Part shown: positions 16,320 through 25,335 of the stretch, in pieces
How the letters are laid out: each line of letters starts with the position of its first letter
Numbering within the stretch: position 1 is the stretch's first letter
NCBI GenBank assembly: GCA_964429795.1
Contig: CAYSCW010000002.1
Coordinates: 166,782 to 230,781, forward strand
Length of the DNA stretch: 64,000 nucleotides
Source of the DNA: CAYSCW01 sp964429795
Lineage (GTDB): Bacteria > Acidobacteriota > Aminicenantia > Aminicenantales > Aminicenantaceae
Direction: 5' to 3'
Notes under the pieces: generated by a model
Seen by the model: the letters and a program-made list of their open reading frames with translations, nothing else
Told to the model about the DNA's origin: nothing
The model's database searches: none
Program-made: the position numbers and the translations under genes

Positions 16320-18260
16320 ATGATTTCTTTAAAGTCACGACTGAGAAAAGAGATTTTTGCGCGGTTAAAAAAGAAATATGCCCTGGAGCTTTCAGATATA
16401 GAGATAAATTACACTCCACAGCTCAAGATGGGAGACCTGGCCCTTGCCCTTCCCTTCCAGCTAGCAAAAAAAGCAAAGGCTGAACCGCGCCAGCTTGCCC
16501 AGGAAATTCTCCTTCTTCTTTCCCCCCTTGAGGGAATCGAAAAGATAGAGATTGCCGGTCCAGGATATATCAACTTTTTTATAGACAGAGAAAAATTCTT
16601 CACCGGAAAGCTTCACACCCTCGATACATCGGCTTTGACTCCAGAGGAAAAAAAAGTCATCATCGAGCACACCAACATCAATCCTAACAAGGCCGCTCAT
16701 ATCGGACACCTGAGGAATGCCTGCCTCGGAGATACCCTTGGTCGCTGTATGAAACACAGGGGAGAAAACGTGGAGATTCAAAATTATATAGATGATACTG
16801 GAGTACAGGTAGTGGACGTTGTCTTTGGATTAATGGAGATGGAAAAGAAGAAACTGGAGGATATCAAAAGATTCACAGGAAAATTCGATTATTACTGCTG
16901 GGATCTTTATTCCCGGGTCTCCTCATATTTGGAAGATCATCCTGAATCTCAGAAGCGAAAAGCTGAAATCTTAAAAAAGATCGAACATGGGGAAAATCCT
17001 GAAACAGAAATGGCCTATCATGTCTCCCGTCGGATTCTCAGATCCCATCTTCAGACCATGCGTCGTATCAATGTCAGCTACGATCTCCTTCCCTGTGAAA
17101 GCAGTATACTGGGCCTAAAATTCTGGGAGGAGGCCTTTTCCCATCTCAAGAAGAAAAAAGCTATTTTCCTTGTCCAAGAAGGCATCAACAAAGGTTGCTG
17201 GGTGATGAGGCTGGAAGGAGATAAAGAAAAGGAGAAGATCATCGTCCGCTCCGATGGCACAGTGACCTATGTGGGAAAGGATATCGCCTATCAGCTCTGG
17301 AAATTCGGGCTTTTGGAGAAGGACTTCTATTATAAGCCTTTTCTCCAGGAGGACAGTAAGACAATCTGGATAACCACCACCGCTCCAGCCTCGAAATCTC
17401 CTGCATTCGGCAAAGGAAGTCTGGTTTATAATGTTATTGACATCCGGCAATCTTATCTGCAGCAGGTTGTGGTCCAGGGACTCAAGGCCCTGAGATACGT
17501 TGAGCAGGCCCAAAAATCCATCCATTTCTCCTACGAAATGGTGGCTCTTTCTCCTAAAAGCCTGAAGGAGCTCGATCTGGAAGTTTCAGAGGAAGACAAA
17601 GAGAAGAGTTTCCTCGAGGTTTCAGGGAGAAAAGGATTGGGGATAAAAGCTGATCACCTTCTGGACAGGCTCGAAGAGAAAGCCTTGGAAGAAGTAGAGA
17701 AGAGAAACCCGGATCTCCCTTCCGACAAAAAGGCTGAAACAGCATGGAAAATTGCCTGCGGAGCTCTGCGGTATTTTATGCTCAAGTTTGCCAGAAATTC
17801 CCTAATCGTATTTGATTTTGAGGACGCACTCAGCTTTGAAGGAGAGACTGGGCCTTATCTCCAATACACTCTAGTGCGGATTAGCAGCATCTTTCGTAAA
17901 TTAAAAGAAGCCGAGGGATTCAGCCAAGAAAATCTCCAGAAGAAGCTTCTCTCTCTCCAAAAATTTCCTCTCTCGCGGTTTCCTGAGAAGGAAAGAGATG
18001 ATTTCTGGGATATGATCCTTTATGCTTCACAGTTTGAGGAAGAGGTGTTCCATTCAATCCGTTCCTTAGAGTTTTCCCATCTGGCTAAATTTGCCTTCAA
18101 TCTCTGTCAAAAATTCAATTCCTACTATCATATCTATCCGGTAAAGGCTGAGAAAGATGCGGAAATCAAGAGAATGCGCATCTTGACCATCTATTATGTG
18201 AGAGAAATCCTTAAGCGTGCTCTGAGCCTTATGGGCATTCCTCAACCCGAGCAGATGTGA
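16320..18260 (+). CDS. argS: Arginyl-tRNA synthetase
   Basis: A 646-residue class I ArgRS. The HIGH signature is AHIGH (126-130) within EHTNINPNKAAHIGHLRNA, preceded by the N-terminal Add-1 domain that recognises the tRNA elbow and followed by a C-terminal DALR anticodon domain ending near GIPQPEQM. It is slightly longer than the common ~560-residue form, with extra charged sequence in the catalytic half. There is no SD, and the -10 of its promoter ends 12 bp before the ATG, so the mRNA leader would be only about 6 nt. It is divergent from gcvT. Confidence 0.93.
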   Translation: MISLKSRLRKEIFARLKKKYALELSDIEINYTPQLKMGDLALALPFQLAKKAKAEPRQLAQEILLLLSPLEGIEKIEIAGPGYINFFIDREKFFTGKLHTLDTSALTPEEKKVIIEHTNINPNKAAHIGHLRNACLGDTLGRCMKHRGENVEIQNYIDDTGVQVVDVVFGLMEMEKKKLEDIKRFTGKFDYYCWDLYSRVSSYLEDHPESQKRKAEILKKIEHGENPETEMAYHVSRRILRSHLQTMRRINVSYDLLPCESSILGLKFWEEAFSHLKKKKAIFLVQEGINKGCWVMRLEGDKEKEKIIVRSDGTVTYVGKDIAYQLWKFGLLEKDFYYKPFLQEDSKTIWITTTAPASKSPAFGKGSLVYNVIDIRQSYLQQVVVQGLKALRYVEQAQKSIHFSYEMVALSPKSLKELDLEVSEEDKEKSFLEVSGRKGLGIKADHLLDRLEEKALEEVEKRNPDLPSDKKAETAWKIACGALRYFMLKFARNSLIVFDFEDALSFEGETGPYLQYTLVRISSIFRKLKEAEGFSQENLQKKLLSLQKFPLSRFPEKERDDFWDMILYASQFEEEVFHSIRSLEFSHLAKFAFNLCQKFNSYYHIYPVKAEKDAEIKRMRILTIYYVREILKRALSLMGIPQPEQM

Positions 18261-18287
18261 GTGGCGAGAAAAGTGGAAATTAGCTAG

Positions 18288-18303
18288 GTTTGATTAATCA
18301 AAC
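18288..18303. promoter_or_regulatory. 16-bp perfect palindrome upstream of the ABC operon
   Basis: GTTTGATTAATCAAAC is a perfect palindrome about 87 bp upstream of the ABC ATPase start and 28 bp after the argS stop. TTGATT inside it could act as a -35 box, although no good -10 follows at 17 bp. Size and symmetry suit a dimeric repressor operator, but no candidate regulator is adjacent. Confidence 0.4.
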
Positions 18304-18389
18304 ATGATAAAAATAAATCGCAACTCAAAACAATAAAAAACGTTTTAAACCATGATTCCCATTCCTCACTCGCGACAAAGGAGAGAAAA

Positions 18390-19316
18390 ATGATTGAAGT
18401 GGAACATCTCACAAAGAAATATGGAGATTTGATGGCTATCAGGGATTTAAGCTTTAAGGTAGAAAGAGGGAATATATGGGGTCTTTTGGGGCCGAATGCG
18501 GCCGGGAAGACTACTACCATGAGAATTCTAACCGGGTATCTCCCTGCCACCGACGGGAAAGCCCGAGTTGCTGGATTTGATGTGTTCGAGCAGCCCAACG
18601 AGGTGAAAAAAATAATCGGCTATCTTCCGGAGAATGTGCCCCTTTACCCTGACATGACGGTGCATTCCTTCCTCAGTTTCGTCGCTGAAATCAAGCAGAT
18701 CCCTTCCGCCAAGAGAAAAGAAGCGGTGGAGAAAGCCATAGAGATCAGTGGCCTGGAATCTGTGAGAGGGAGACTCATCAGGAACATTTCCCGAGGATTC
18801 AAGCAACGAGTGGGGATCGCTCAGTGCTTGATTCATGATCCTCAGGTTCTCGTCCTCGATGAGCCCACAATCGGACTCGATCCTGCCCAGATCATAGAGA
18901 TCCGAAAGCTCATCACATCTCTGAAAGGTGAACACACCATCATACTTTCCACTCATATTCTGGCAGAAGTAACCCAGACTTGCGATGGTGTAGTAATCAT
19001 CAACGAAGGCCTGCTTATGGCTTCCGGCTCTTTAGAGGAACTGACCGCCTCTTTCAGCCAAAATGAAGGGATTTTCCTCAAGCTCAAGAAAGGAGGAGAA
19101 GAAACCAGCTTACTCTTGAAATCCATTCCAGGCGTAGATCAAGTCGCTCGCGAGGATGACGGTTTTACCCTTGAATGGGCCAGAGGTAAGGATATCAGGG
19201 ATGACATCACAAAATTCATCGTAGAGAAAGACCTGGGCCTTGTGGAAATGAGGCCACTAGCCATGAACATCGAAGACCTTTATCTCAGAGTCATTTCAGG
19301 AGGTGTGGAGCAATGA
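18390..19316 (+). CDS. ABC transporter ATP-binding protein (GldA-like)
   Basis: A 308-residue ATPase. Walker A is GPNAAGKTTT, the signature is SRGFKQRVGIAQ, and Walker B is VLVLDEPTIGLD followed by the H-loop STHILAEV. The C-terminal ~90 residues are the regulatory tail found in NatA/GldA-type exporters. SD AAAGGAG precedes the ATG. The stop overlaps the permease start (ATGA). With the next three genes it forms a gliding-motility-type (Gld-like) ABC system of unknown cargo; in phyla that do not glide these systems are thought to act in export or envelope work. Confidence 0.92.
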   Translation: MIEVEHLTKKYGDLMAIRDLSFKVERGNIWGLLGPNAAGKTTTMRILTGYLPATDGKARVAGFDVFEQPNEVKKIIGYLPENVPLYPDMTVHSFLSFVAEIKQIPSAKRKEAVEKAIEISGLESVRGRLIRNISRGFKQRVGIAQCLIHDPQVLVLDEPTIGLDPAQIIEIRKLITSLKGEHTIILSTHILAEVTQTCDGVVIINEGLLMASGSLEELTASFSQNEGIFLKLKKGGEETSLLLKSIPGVDQVAREDDGFTLEWARGKDIRDDITKFIVEKDLGLVEMRPLAMNIEDLYLRVISGGVEQ

Positions 19317-20080
19317 AAAACATATGGGCCATATACAAAAAGGAAATCAAGGCTTACTTCGCCTCTCCTATCGCCTACGTGGTAATCACTGTATTCCTGG
19401 TTCTGGTGGGATTTTTCTTTTACAGCCTTATCTGGTGGTTCAATGCCCAATCTGTACAGATGGCCAGAAATCCTTACTATTTCCAGCAAATGAACATCAA
19501 CCAGATGGTTTATTCCCCTCTCTTCCATAACATCAGCATCATTTTACTCCTTATGATTCCTCTTTTGACTATGCGCCTCTTCTCAGAAGAGAAGAAGATC
19601 AATACAGATGAACTCCTCTATACCTCTCCTCTATCCATATCCCAGATCATATTGGGAAAATACTTGGCCTCCCTTTTTGTCCTGGTAGTGATGCTTCTTC
19701 TCACAGGAATCCTTTCTATCTTTATTTTTGCTTACGGAAACCCAGAGTTTGTCCCTCTCCTTAATGGCTATCTCGGCCTTTTCCTCATGGGAGCTGCTTT
19801 CATCGCTGCTGGCATCTTTTTTTCATCGCTGACCGAGAATCAGATTGTCTCGGCGATTCTCACCTTTGGAGTTCTTCTCCTTTTCTGGATCTTGAACTGG
19901 GCCTCCTATTCTGCGGGAGGAATCTGGAAGTCTGTGCTCAACTATCTTTCCATATTCCAGCATTTCGATGACTTGACCAAAGGGATTCTGGATACCACCG
20001 ATATTGTCTATTATGTGAGCTTTGCCCTCTTCGGACTTTTTCTGACACATTCTGTGATTCAATCGCGAAGGTGGAGGTAG
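19313..20080 (+). CDS. ABC transporter permease (GldF-like)
   Basis: A 255-residue membrane protein with six predicted transmembrane segments, starting MKNIWAIYKKEIKAYFASP, which is typical of ABC-2 type permeases of the GldF group. LMIPLLTMRLFSEEKK and DELLYTSPLSISQIILGKY are family-like loop sequences. It starts inside the end of the ATPase gene and stops 2 bp before the GldG-like gene, so it is translationally coupled on both sides. Confidence 0.9.
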   Translation: MKNIWAIYKKEIKAYFASPIAYVVITVFLVLVGFFFYSLIWWFNAQSVQMARNPYYFQQMNINQMVYSPLFHNISIILLLMIPLLTMRLFSEEKKINTDELLYTSPLSISQIILGKYLASLFVLVVMLLLTGILSIFIFAYGNPEFVPLLNGYLGLFLMGAAFIAAGIFFSSLTENQIVSAILTFGVLLLFWILNWASYSAGGIWKSVLNYLSIFQHFDDLTKGILDTTDIVYYVSFALFGLFLTHSVIQSRRWR

Positions 20081-20082
20081 AA

Positions 20083-21633
20083 ATGGAAAAGATTAAGAAA
20101 AACTTAAATTATATAGCCCTGGCTTTGATTTTTCTTGCCCTGGCCTCACTTAGAATTTGGCCTTACAAAAAAGCAGTCCCTCTCATTCTGGGATTGCTAG
20201 GGGTCATCTCTTTAGGTATCTACCTTTATCTAAACCTTTCTCTTCTCAAACAGAGTTTCAAGCGTAAGTCATTCCTTTACTCCAGCAATCTTTTATTGAT
20301 TATTGTCTTGGTGCTGGGGATACTGGTGATTGTTAATTATTTCTTCGCCAACCACCACTATCGGTTTGACTTTACTCAAGCCAAGCTCCACAGTCTTTCC
20401 GATCAATCCGTTCAGGTTCTCAAAAACCTGAACAATGATTTGAAAATCACATGTTTCTTCAGAGAAGACAACTTCAGCCGCTCCAATATGGAGCACCTGA
20501 TGGAAATCTACGCCTACCACTCCAAAAAGATCAAGTATGAGTTTATCGACCCGGATAAAAATCCCGGGATGGTAAAACGCTACGAGATTTCAGAGGATGG
20601 AACAACAATATTTGAAAGCGGCGGTAAGGAAAGCCACATCACTTCCACCAGCGAAGAAGATATCACCAACTCCATCATCAAGGTTTCAAGGGAGAAGAAA
20701 AAAGTTATCTACTTTCTGGAAGGCCACGGGGAGGAAAGCATTGACGAGACGGGTGAACGAGGTTATTCGCTGTCTAAGAACGAGCTGGAAAAGCTCGGTT
20801 ATGAGGTCAAAAAGTTGACCTTAGCCCTGTCTGAGAAATTTCCTAAAGACTGTTCTCTGCTGGTTATTCCTGGCCCAGAAAAGGATCTCCTGCCTAACGA
20901 GTTAGAGACTGTCAAGGATTATATCAGGAAAGGAGGCAGGGTTTTCTTCATGGTCGACCCGGAAAGCGCTCCAGGACTGGTCCCGTTTCTCAAAGATTAC
21001 GGAATTCAACTGGAAAACGATCTGGTGGTGGATACGGTCTCCCGTCTCATTGGAGGCGATTATTTCATGCCAGTAGTCAGCGAATATGAAGATCATGACA
21101 TCACTAGAAAATTCCGTTATGCCACCTTCTTTCCTTATGCCAGATCAGTGGAAACAACCGAGGAGAAACCCGAAGGGGTCTCTGTGGAAGTCCTGGCCAA
21201 GAGCAGTTCCAACTCCTGGGCGGAGAGGCAGCTCGACCTGAGAGAAGTCTCTTTCGATAAGGAGAAAGACAAAGCCGGCCCCATCTCTATAGCTGCGGTG
21301 GCCACCATAAAGCCCAGAAAGGAAGAAAAAGGGACAGAAGAGCAAGAGGAGAAAAAAGAAAAGGAAGGACGCCTTGCTGTCTTCGGGGACTCTGATTTTG
21401 CATCCAACACTTACTACAACCTCTCCGGTAACGGAAATCTCTTCCTCAATACCGTCAACTGGTTGACTGAAGAGGCAGACCTCATCTCCATTCAGCCGAA
21501 GACCTCTTCTCCCCGAACCATCCAACTTTCCCCTTCTCAGGGAAGGATGATTTTCTTTGTTTCCATCATCATTCTTCCCCTTGTTGTTTTGGTCACAGGG
21601 ATTTCCATCTGGATAAGGAGAAGATCTCTTTGA
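20083..21633 (+). CDS. GldG-like ABC auxiliary protein
   Basis: A 516-residue protein of the GldG/ABC-type auxiliary family. It has three N-terminal membrane segments (to about residue 85), a large extracytoplasmic domain containing YFLEGHGEES and FFMVDPESAPGLVPFL, a low-complexity Lys/Glu stretch near 410-430, and a C-terminal anchor before RRRSL. ATG 20083, following GGTGGAGG, is preferred to the GTG at 20071. The large domain resembles family members thought to bind a substrate or partner outside the membrane. Its stop overlaps the next gene's TTG start. Confidence 0.88.
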   Translation: MEKIKKNLNYIALALIFLALASLRIWPYKKAVPLILGLLGVISLGIYLYLNLSLLKQSFKRKSFLYSSNLLLIIVLVLGILVIVNYFFANHHYRFDFTQAKLHSLSDQSVQVLKNLNNDLKITCFFREDNFSRSNMEHLMEIYAYHSKKIKYEFIDPDKNPGMVKRYEISEDGTTIFESGGKESHITSTSEEDITNSIIKVSREKKKVIYFLEGHGEESIDETGERGYSLSKNELEKLGYEVKKLTLALSEKFPKDCSLLVIPGPEKDLLPNELETVKDYIRKGGRVFFMVDPESAPGLVPFLKDYGIQLENDLVVDTVSRLIGGDYFMPVVSEYEDHDITRKFRYATFFPYARSVETTEEKPEGVSVEVLAKSSSNSWAERQLDLREVSFDKEKDKAGPISIAAVATIKPRKEEKGTEEQEEKKEKEGRLAVFGDSDFASNTYYNLSGNGNLFLNTVNWLTEEADLISIQPKTSSPRTIQLSPSQGRMIFFVSIIILPLVVLVTGISIWIRRRSL

Positions 21634-22988
21634 AGATAAAAACTACTCTGATTCTCTTTGCCGTCTTTCTGGGATTGCTGGTCTTTGTTTATTTTTTCGA
21701 AATAAAGGGAAAGGGCGAGGAAGAAACCGAGAAACTGGTGGATCTCTCATCAGATCAAGTCCAGAAGATCGTTTTCAAGACAAAAGGTGAAACCATCACT
21801 TTTAGCAAAGATGAGGAAGACTGGCTGATAACTGAGCCATTGGAGGCAAAGGCTGACAAGGTTGAAGTGGACCGCCTGGCCGATGATTTTAGCCGGTTGA
21901 GGATAGAAAGGGTAATTGAAGAACAACCATCAGACCTTGAACGCTATGGGATCCCTAAACAGGAAATTTCCCTCTACTTCAAAGGAAAGGAACAACCAAT
22001 AAGAGTACTGATCGGCGAGGAGAATCCCCTTGACAGCACCTATTTTGCCAAAAGGGAGGATGAAGTCCGGGTTGTCCTCATCCCCAGTCAGCTAAAAAAT
22101 CACCTGGAGAAAGGCCTTTTCGATTTCCGGATGAAAGATGTCTTTCGCTTTGAAACAGACAATGTGAAAGGCATAAAACTGAGGGCAAAAGATGTCGAAT
22201 GGAGGGCTCTAAAAAAGGCGGATGAATGGTTCCTTAAAAGACCTGTCGAAGCTCTGGCTGAATCGAGCAAAATCAGCGATGTTTTGTATGCTCTTTCCAA
22301 TCTAAAAGCCAAGGAATTCGTCTCAGAGGAAAAGAAAGAAGAGGAAGTCAAAATCTACGGGCTGGACCATCCTGACTATGAAATCACCCTGGAAATGCCC
22401 TTGGAAAACAAGGGAATCACCTTCTTTCTCCAGAAGAAAGATGATAAGCTCTATGCCACAACCTCTCTCTCCTCAAAAATCATCACTGGTGAAGATTCAA
22501 TCCTCTCAAACCTGGAGAAGGAGCCCCAAGAATTACGGGAAAAAGAAGTCGCCGACTTTTACAGCTGGGAAGCCAATAAGCTCCATCTCAAGAGAGGTGA
22601 CCTCGACTGGACCCTGATCAAAGATGAGGATGACAACTGGCGCTTTAAATCTCCCATAGAAGAGGCGGCATCCAAGGAAAAAATCGAGACATTCATTCGC
22701 AAGATAGAAGGCCTTGAGGCTGATGAGTTCATCGATCCTCCCCTTAATTTGAAAGACTGGGGATTAGAAAGTCCTCAAGCTGAAGTCAAGGTCTGGGTCA
22801 AAGAGGATGATGAAACGTCAAAGGAAATTGCTATTCTCATCGGCGACGAAGATAAGGAAGCCAAGAAAGCTGTTGTGAAAAACGCCAGATTCGATTATCT
22901 TTTTCGAGTGGATTCCAGTTTCCTTGATGAATTTCCCAAGGAATTAAAAGAGTGGAAGAAAGAAGAGGAAAAAGAGCAAAAAAAATAA
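21630..22988 (+). CDS. DUF4340 domain protein
   Basis: A 452-residue protein with one N-terminal membrane anchor (TTLILFAVFLGLLVFVYFF), followed by two or three repeats of the DUF4340 fold (for example WLITEPLEAKADKVEVDRL and WRFKSPIEEAASKEKIETF), ending in a Lys/Glu-rich tail. DUF4340 proteins commonly follow GldG-like genes, as here. The start is TTG 21630, in a TTGA overlap with the preceding stop and 9 nt after AAGGAG. Function unknown; it is presumably an extracytoplasmic partner of the Gld-like transporter. Confidence 0.87.
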   Translation: MKIKTTLILFAVFLGLLVFVYFFEIKGKGEEETEKLVDLSSDQVQKIVFKTKGETITFSKDEEDWLITEPLEAKADKVEVDRLADDFSRLRIERVIEEQPSDLERYGIPKQEISLYFKGKEQPIRVLIGEENPLDSTYFAKREDEVRVVLIPSQLKNHLEKGLFDFRMKDVFRFETDNVKGIKLRAKDVEWRALKKADEWFLKRPVEALAESSKISDVLYALSNLKAKEFVSEEKKEEEVKIYGLDHPDYEITLEMPLENKGITFFLQKKDDKLYATTSLSSKIITGEDSILSNLEKEPQELREKEVADFYSWEANKLHLKRGDLDWTLIKDEDDNWRFKSPIEEAASKEKIETFIRKIEGLEADEFIDPPLNLKDWGLESPQAEVKVWVKEDDETSKEIAILIGDEDKEAKKAVVKNARFDYLFRVDSSFLDEFPKELKEWKKEEEKEQKK

Positions 22989-23022
22989 GCCGCCTCATCC
23001 TTTTTATAATAATAATTCACAG

Positions 23023-24357
23023 ATGGTAAAAGAGAGGAGGAGCGAAGAGCTCTTAGAAGATTACTCTCTAGAATCCGTTCCCCTGGAACGCAGAAAAAGC
23101 TGGATCAACCTGGCTGTCATCTGGATCGGAATCGCTGTGGTCATGTCAGCGATTTTTCGGGGGATGATGATCGGGCTGGGCCTGGGGAATATATCGAGTG
23201 TAATTTTCTCTTACCTTCTGGGAGAGGTAATTCTCATCGCTGTGATGGGCCTCACAGGTTATATTGGGGCCAAAACAGGATTCTCTACACCTCTCATTGC
23301 TAATCTGTCCTTCGGTCGGATTGGGGCCATCCTTATCTCACTTTCCATTGCCTTTTCGCTGATCGGCTGGTTTGGTGTCCAGGCTGCTTTTTTTGCGCGA
23401 ACCATCCAGTTCTATTTCGGTATGCATCTCTCCATTCCTCTCCTCTCTTTCTGCTGTGGGATCTTGATGATGATACCTGCCATTTTTGGCATTCGCGGTC
23501 TAAGCGTTCTCAGTTGGGCCGCCTCTCCTTTTATGGTGGTCATTTTTTTGTGGGGAATGATGAAGATGGGGCTACATTTCCTTCCCTCTGAAACTTTGAT
23601 TTCTCTGGCTATCAATCATAAGCCTGATCCCTACCCTTTAACTGTGGGCGCAGCTGCTTCCATCGTAGCCGGAGGTTTCATAGTTGGAGCCACTACCAGC
23701 GCCGACATTTTTCGCTATGCCCGTCCACGCATGAAAGACATCTTCTCTGCTGCGGCTTTGGCCATGGGAGTAAGCGCTTTCCTCCATCTTGTGGGCTCAA
23801 TCTTGGCCATGAACACGGGGCTCTATCATGAAAGACTTCCAGAACTCATCATGGGTAATCAATACCTCGGTTTAGGATTTATCGGATTCATGGTTCTTCT
23901 TCTTGCGCAATGGACCACAAACGACAGCAACATTTACTCCTCTGTATTAGCTTTAAACAATATTTTCCATGCGAAAAGATGGAAAGTCACCATCGCAGCG
24001 GGTGTCATCGCTTCCCTGTTTGCATCCCTTGGCATCCTGGAAAGACTGGAGCTCTTTTTGGTCATACTTACCGTGAGTATCGGGCCTATCGGAGGTATTT
24101 TTCTGACCGATTATTATTTCCTGAAGAGACTCCCAAAGCAGAATTTTAAACAAAAGAGTTTTTCCAGACTAAACTCCAAAGCCCTGGCGGTTTACATTAT
24201 CTCTTTTTTCATTGGATGGACCACATCAGGACATCCTTTCACCATCAAAGTATTCCCTTTCTCAGTATTTGCTTTTAATGGAATACTCTCTTCCATCGTA
24301 CTCTATTACACAGTCATGAAAATTTTTCCTGGTAAGGAGCGACAAAATGGCTTTTAA
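23023..24357 (+). CDS. NCS1-family permease (CodB-like)
   Basis: A 444-residue nucleobase:cation symporter-1 protein with about 12 membrane segments. WTTNDSNIYSS matches the signature of cytosine permease CodB, and FGVQAAFFARTIQ and GATTSADIFRYARP are family-like. Likely substrates are cytosine, purines, hydantoins or a related heterocycle; the exact one cannot be read from sequence. No SD precedes the ATG; a TATAAT (23005-23010) ends 12 bp upstream but lacks a good -35. It overlaps the DUF1177 gene by 11 bp, so the two probably serve one substrate. Confidence 0.88.
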   Translation: MVKERRSEELLEDYSLESVPLERRKSWINLAVIWIGIAVVMSAIFRGMMIGLGLGNISSVIFSYLLGEVILIAVMGLTGYIGAKTGFSTPLIANLSFGRIGAILISLSIAFSLIGWFGVQAAFFARTIQFYFGMHLSIPLLSFCCGILMMIPAIFGIRGLSVLSWAASPFMVVIFLWGMMKMGLHFLPSETLISLAINHKPDPYPLTVGAAASIVAGGFIVGATTSADIFRYARPRMKDIFSAAALAMGVSAFLHLVGSILAMNTGLYHERLPELIMGNQYLGLGFIGFMVLLLAQWTTNDSNIYSSVLALNNIFHAKRWKVTIAAGVIASLFASLGILERLELFLVILTVSIGPIGGIFLTDYYFLKRLPKQNFKQKSFSRLNSKALAVYIISFFIGWTTSGHPFTIKVFPFSVFAFNGILSSIVLYYTVMKIFPGKERQNGF

Positions 24358-25288
24358 GCAAGTCATCGAAATTTATGAACTATTGGAAACTCCAAAAATT
24401 GTGAAAAAGGAAATTCTCGGTTTCTTCACAGAAAAGGGAGTAGAAGAGTCGGAAATAGAAATGCACAAAGTGAAGGAAGAAAGAGGAGAAACGGATTTCA
24501 TAAAGATTTTTATAAAAGGCAAAGAGGGTCGATCTAAAGGAGGAAAATCACCGACATTGGGTATCATCGGCCGACTGGGAGGAATCGGGGCCAGGCCCCA
24601 TAAGCTCGGTTTGGTCTCGGATGCGGATGGAGCGATAACAGCTCTGGCCAGCGCTTCCAAAATTTCGGAAATGCGAAAAAAAGGAGACGTTCTCAGAGGC
24701 GATGTGATTGTAGCCACCCATCTTTGTCCCCACTCCCCTGTCATCCCTCATGACCCGGTCCCTTTTATGGGTGCACCTGTTTCCCTGGAAACAATGAACA
24801 AACATGAAGTTGATGAGCGCATGGAAGCTATCCTCTCCATAGATACCACCAAAGGGAACCGGATCATCAATCATAGAGGATTTGCTATCTCTCCCACTGT
24901 TAGAGACGGTTATATCCTGCGGGTGAGTGAGGATCTGTTGGATATCATGCAGATTGTCACTGGAAAATTGCCTGTGGTTTTCCCGATTACAACTCAAGAT
25001 ATAACGCCCTACGGTAATCATGTCTACCATCTCAACAGCATTCTCCAGCCTTCAACCTCCACCAATGCTCCAGTTGTGGGAGTGGCGATTACTACGGAAG
25101 TTCCTGTGCCGGGAAGCGCCACAGGAGCAAATCAAGTCGTAGACATAGAGATGGCGGTCAGATTCGCGGTCGAGGTTGCCAAATCATTCGGTGACGAGAA
25201 ATGTTCCTTTTATGATGAGAAAGAATTTGAGAAATTGCGCTCTCTCTACGGCTCCTTAAAACACTTAAAGACATTGGGAAAAAAGTGA
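24347..25288 (+). CDS. DUF1177 family protein
   Basis: A 313-residue DUF1177 protein. Conserved stretches include GIIGRLGGIGARPH, VSDADGAI, VATHLCPHSPVIPH and GANQVVDIEMAVRFA. Histidine- and acid-rich motifs (ATHLCPH, SDADG) could form a metal site, suggesting a hydrolase, but no function is established. SD AAGGAG lies inside the end of the permease gene. Coupling to an NCS1 permease suggests it processes the imported compound (inference). Confidence 0.85.
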   Translation: MAFKQVIEIYELLETPKIVKKEILGFFTEKGVEESEIEMHKVKEERGETDFIKIFIKGKEGRSKGGKSPTLGIIGRLGGIGARPHKLGLVSDADGAITALASASKISEMRKKGDVLRGDVIVATHLCPHSPVIPHDPVPFMGAPVSLETMNKHEVDERMEAILSIDTTKGNRIINHRGFAISPTVRDGYILRVSEDLLDIMQIVTGKLPVVFPITTQDITPYGNHVYHLNSILQPSTSTNAPVVGVAITTEVPVPGSATGANQVVDIEMAVRFAVEVAKSFGDEKCSFYDEKEFEKLRSLYGSLKHLKTLGKK

Positions 25289-25335
25289 ATGACAGCAAGA
25301 AGTTAAGAATCGGGCTTCTCACCCATGCCTGCACT

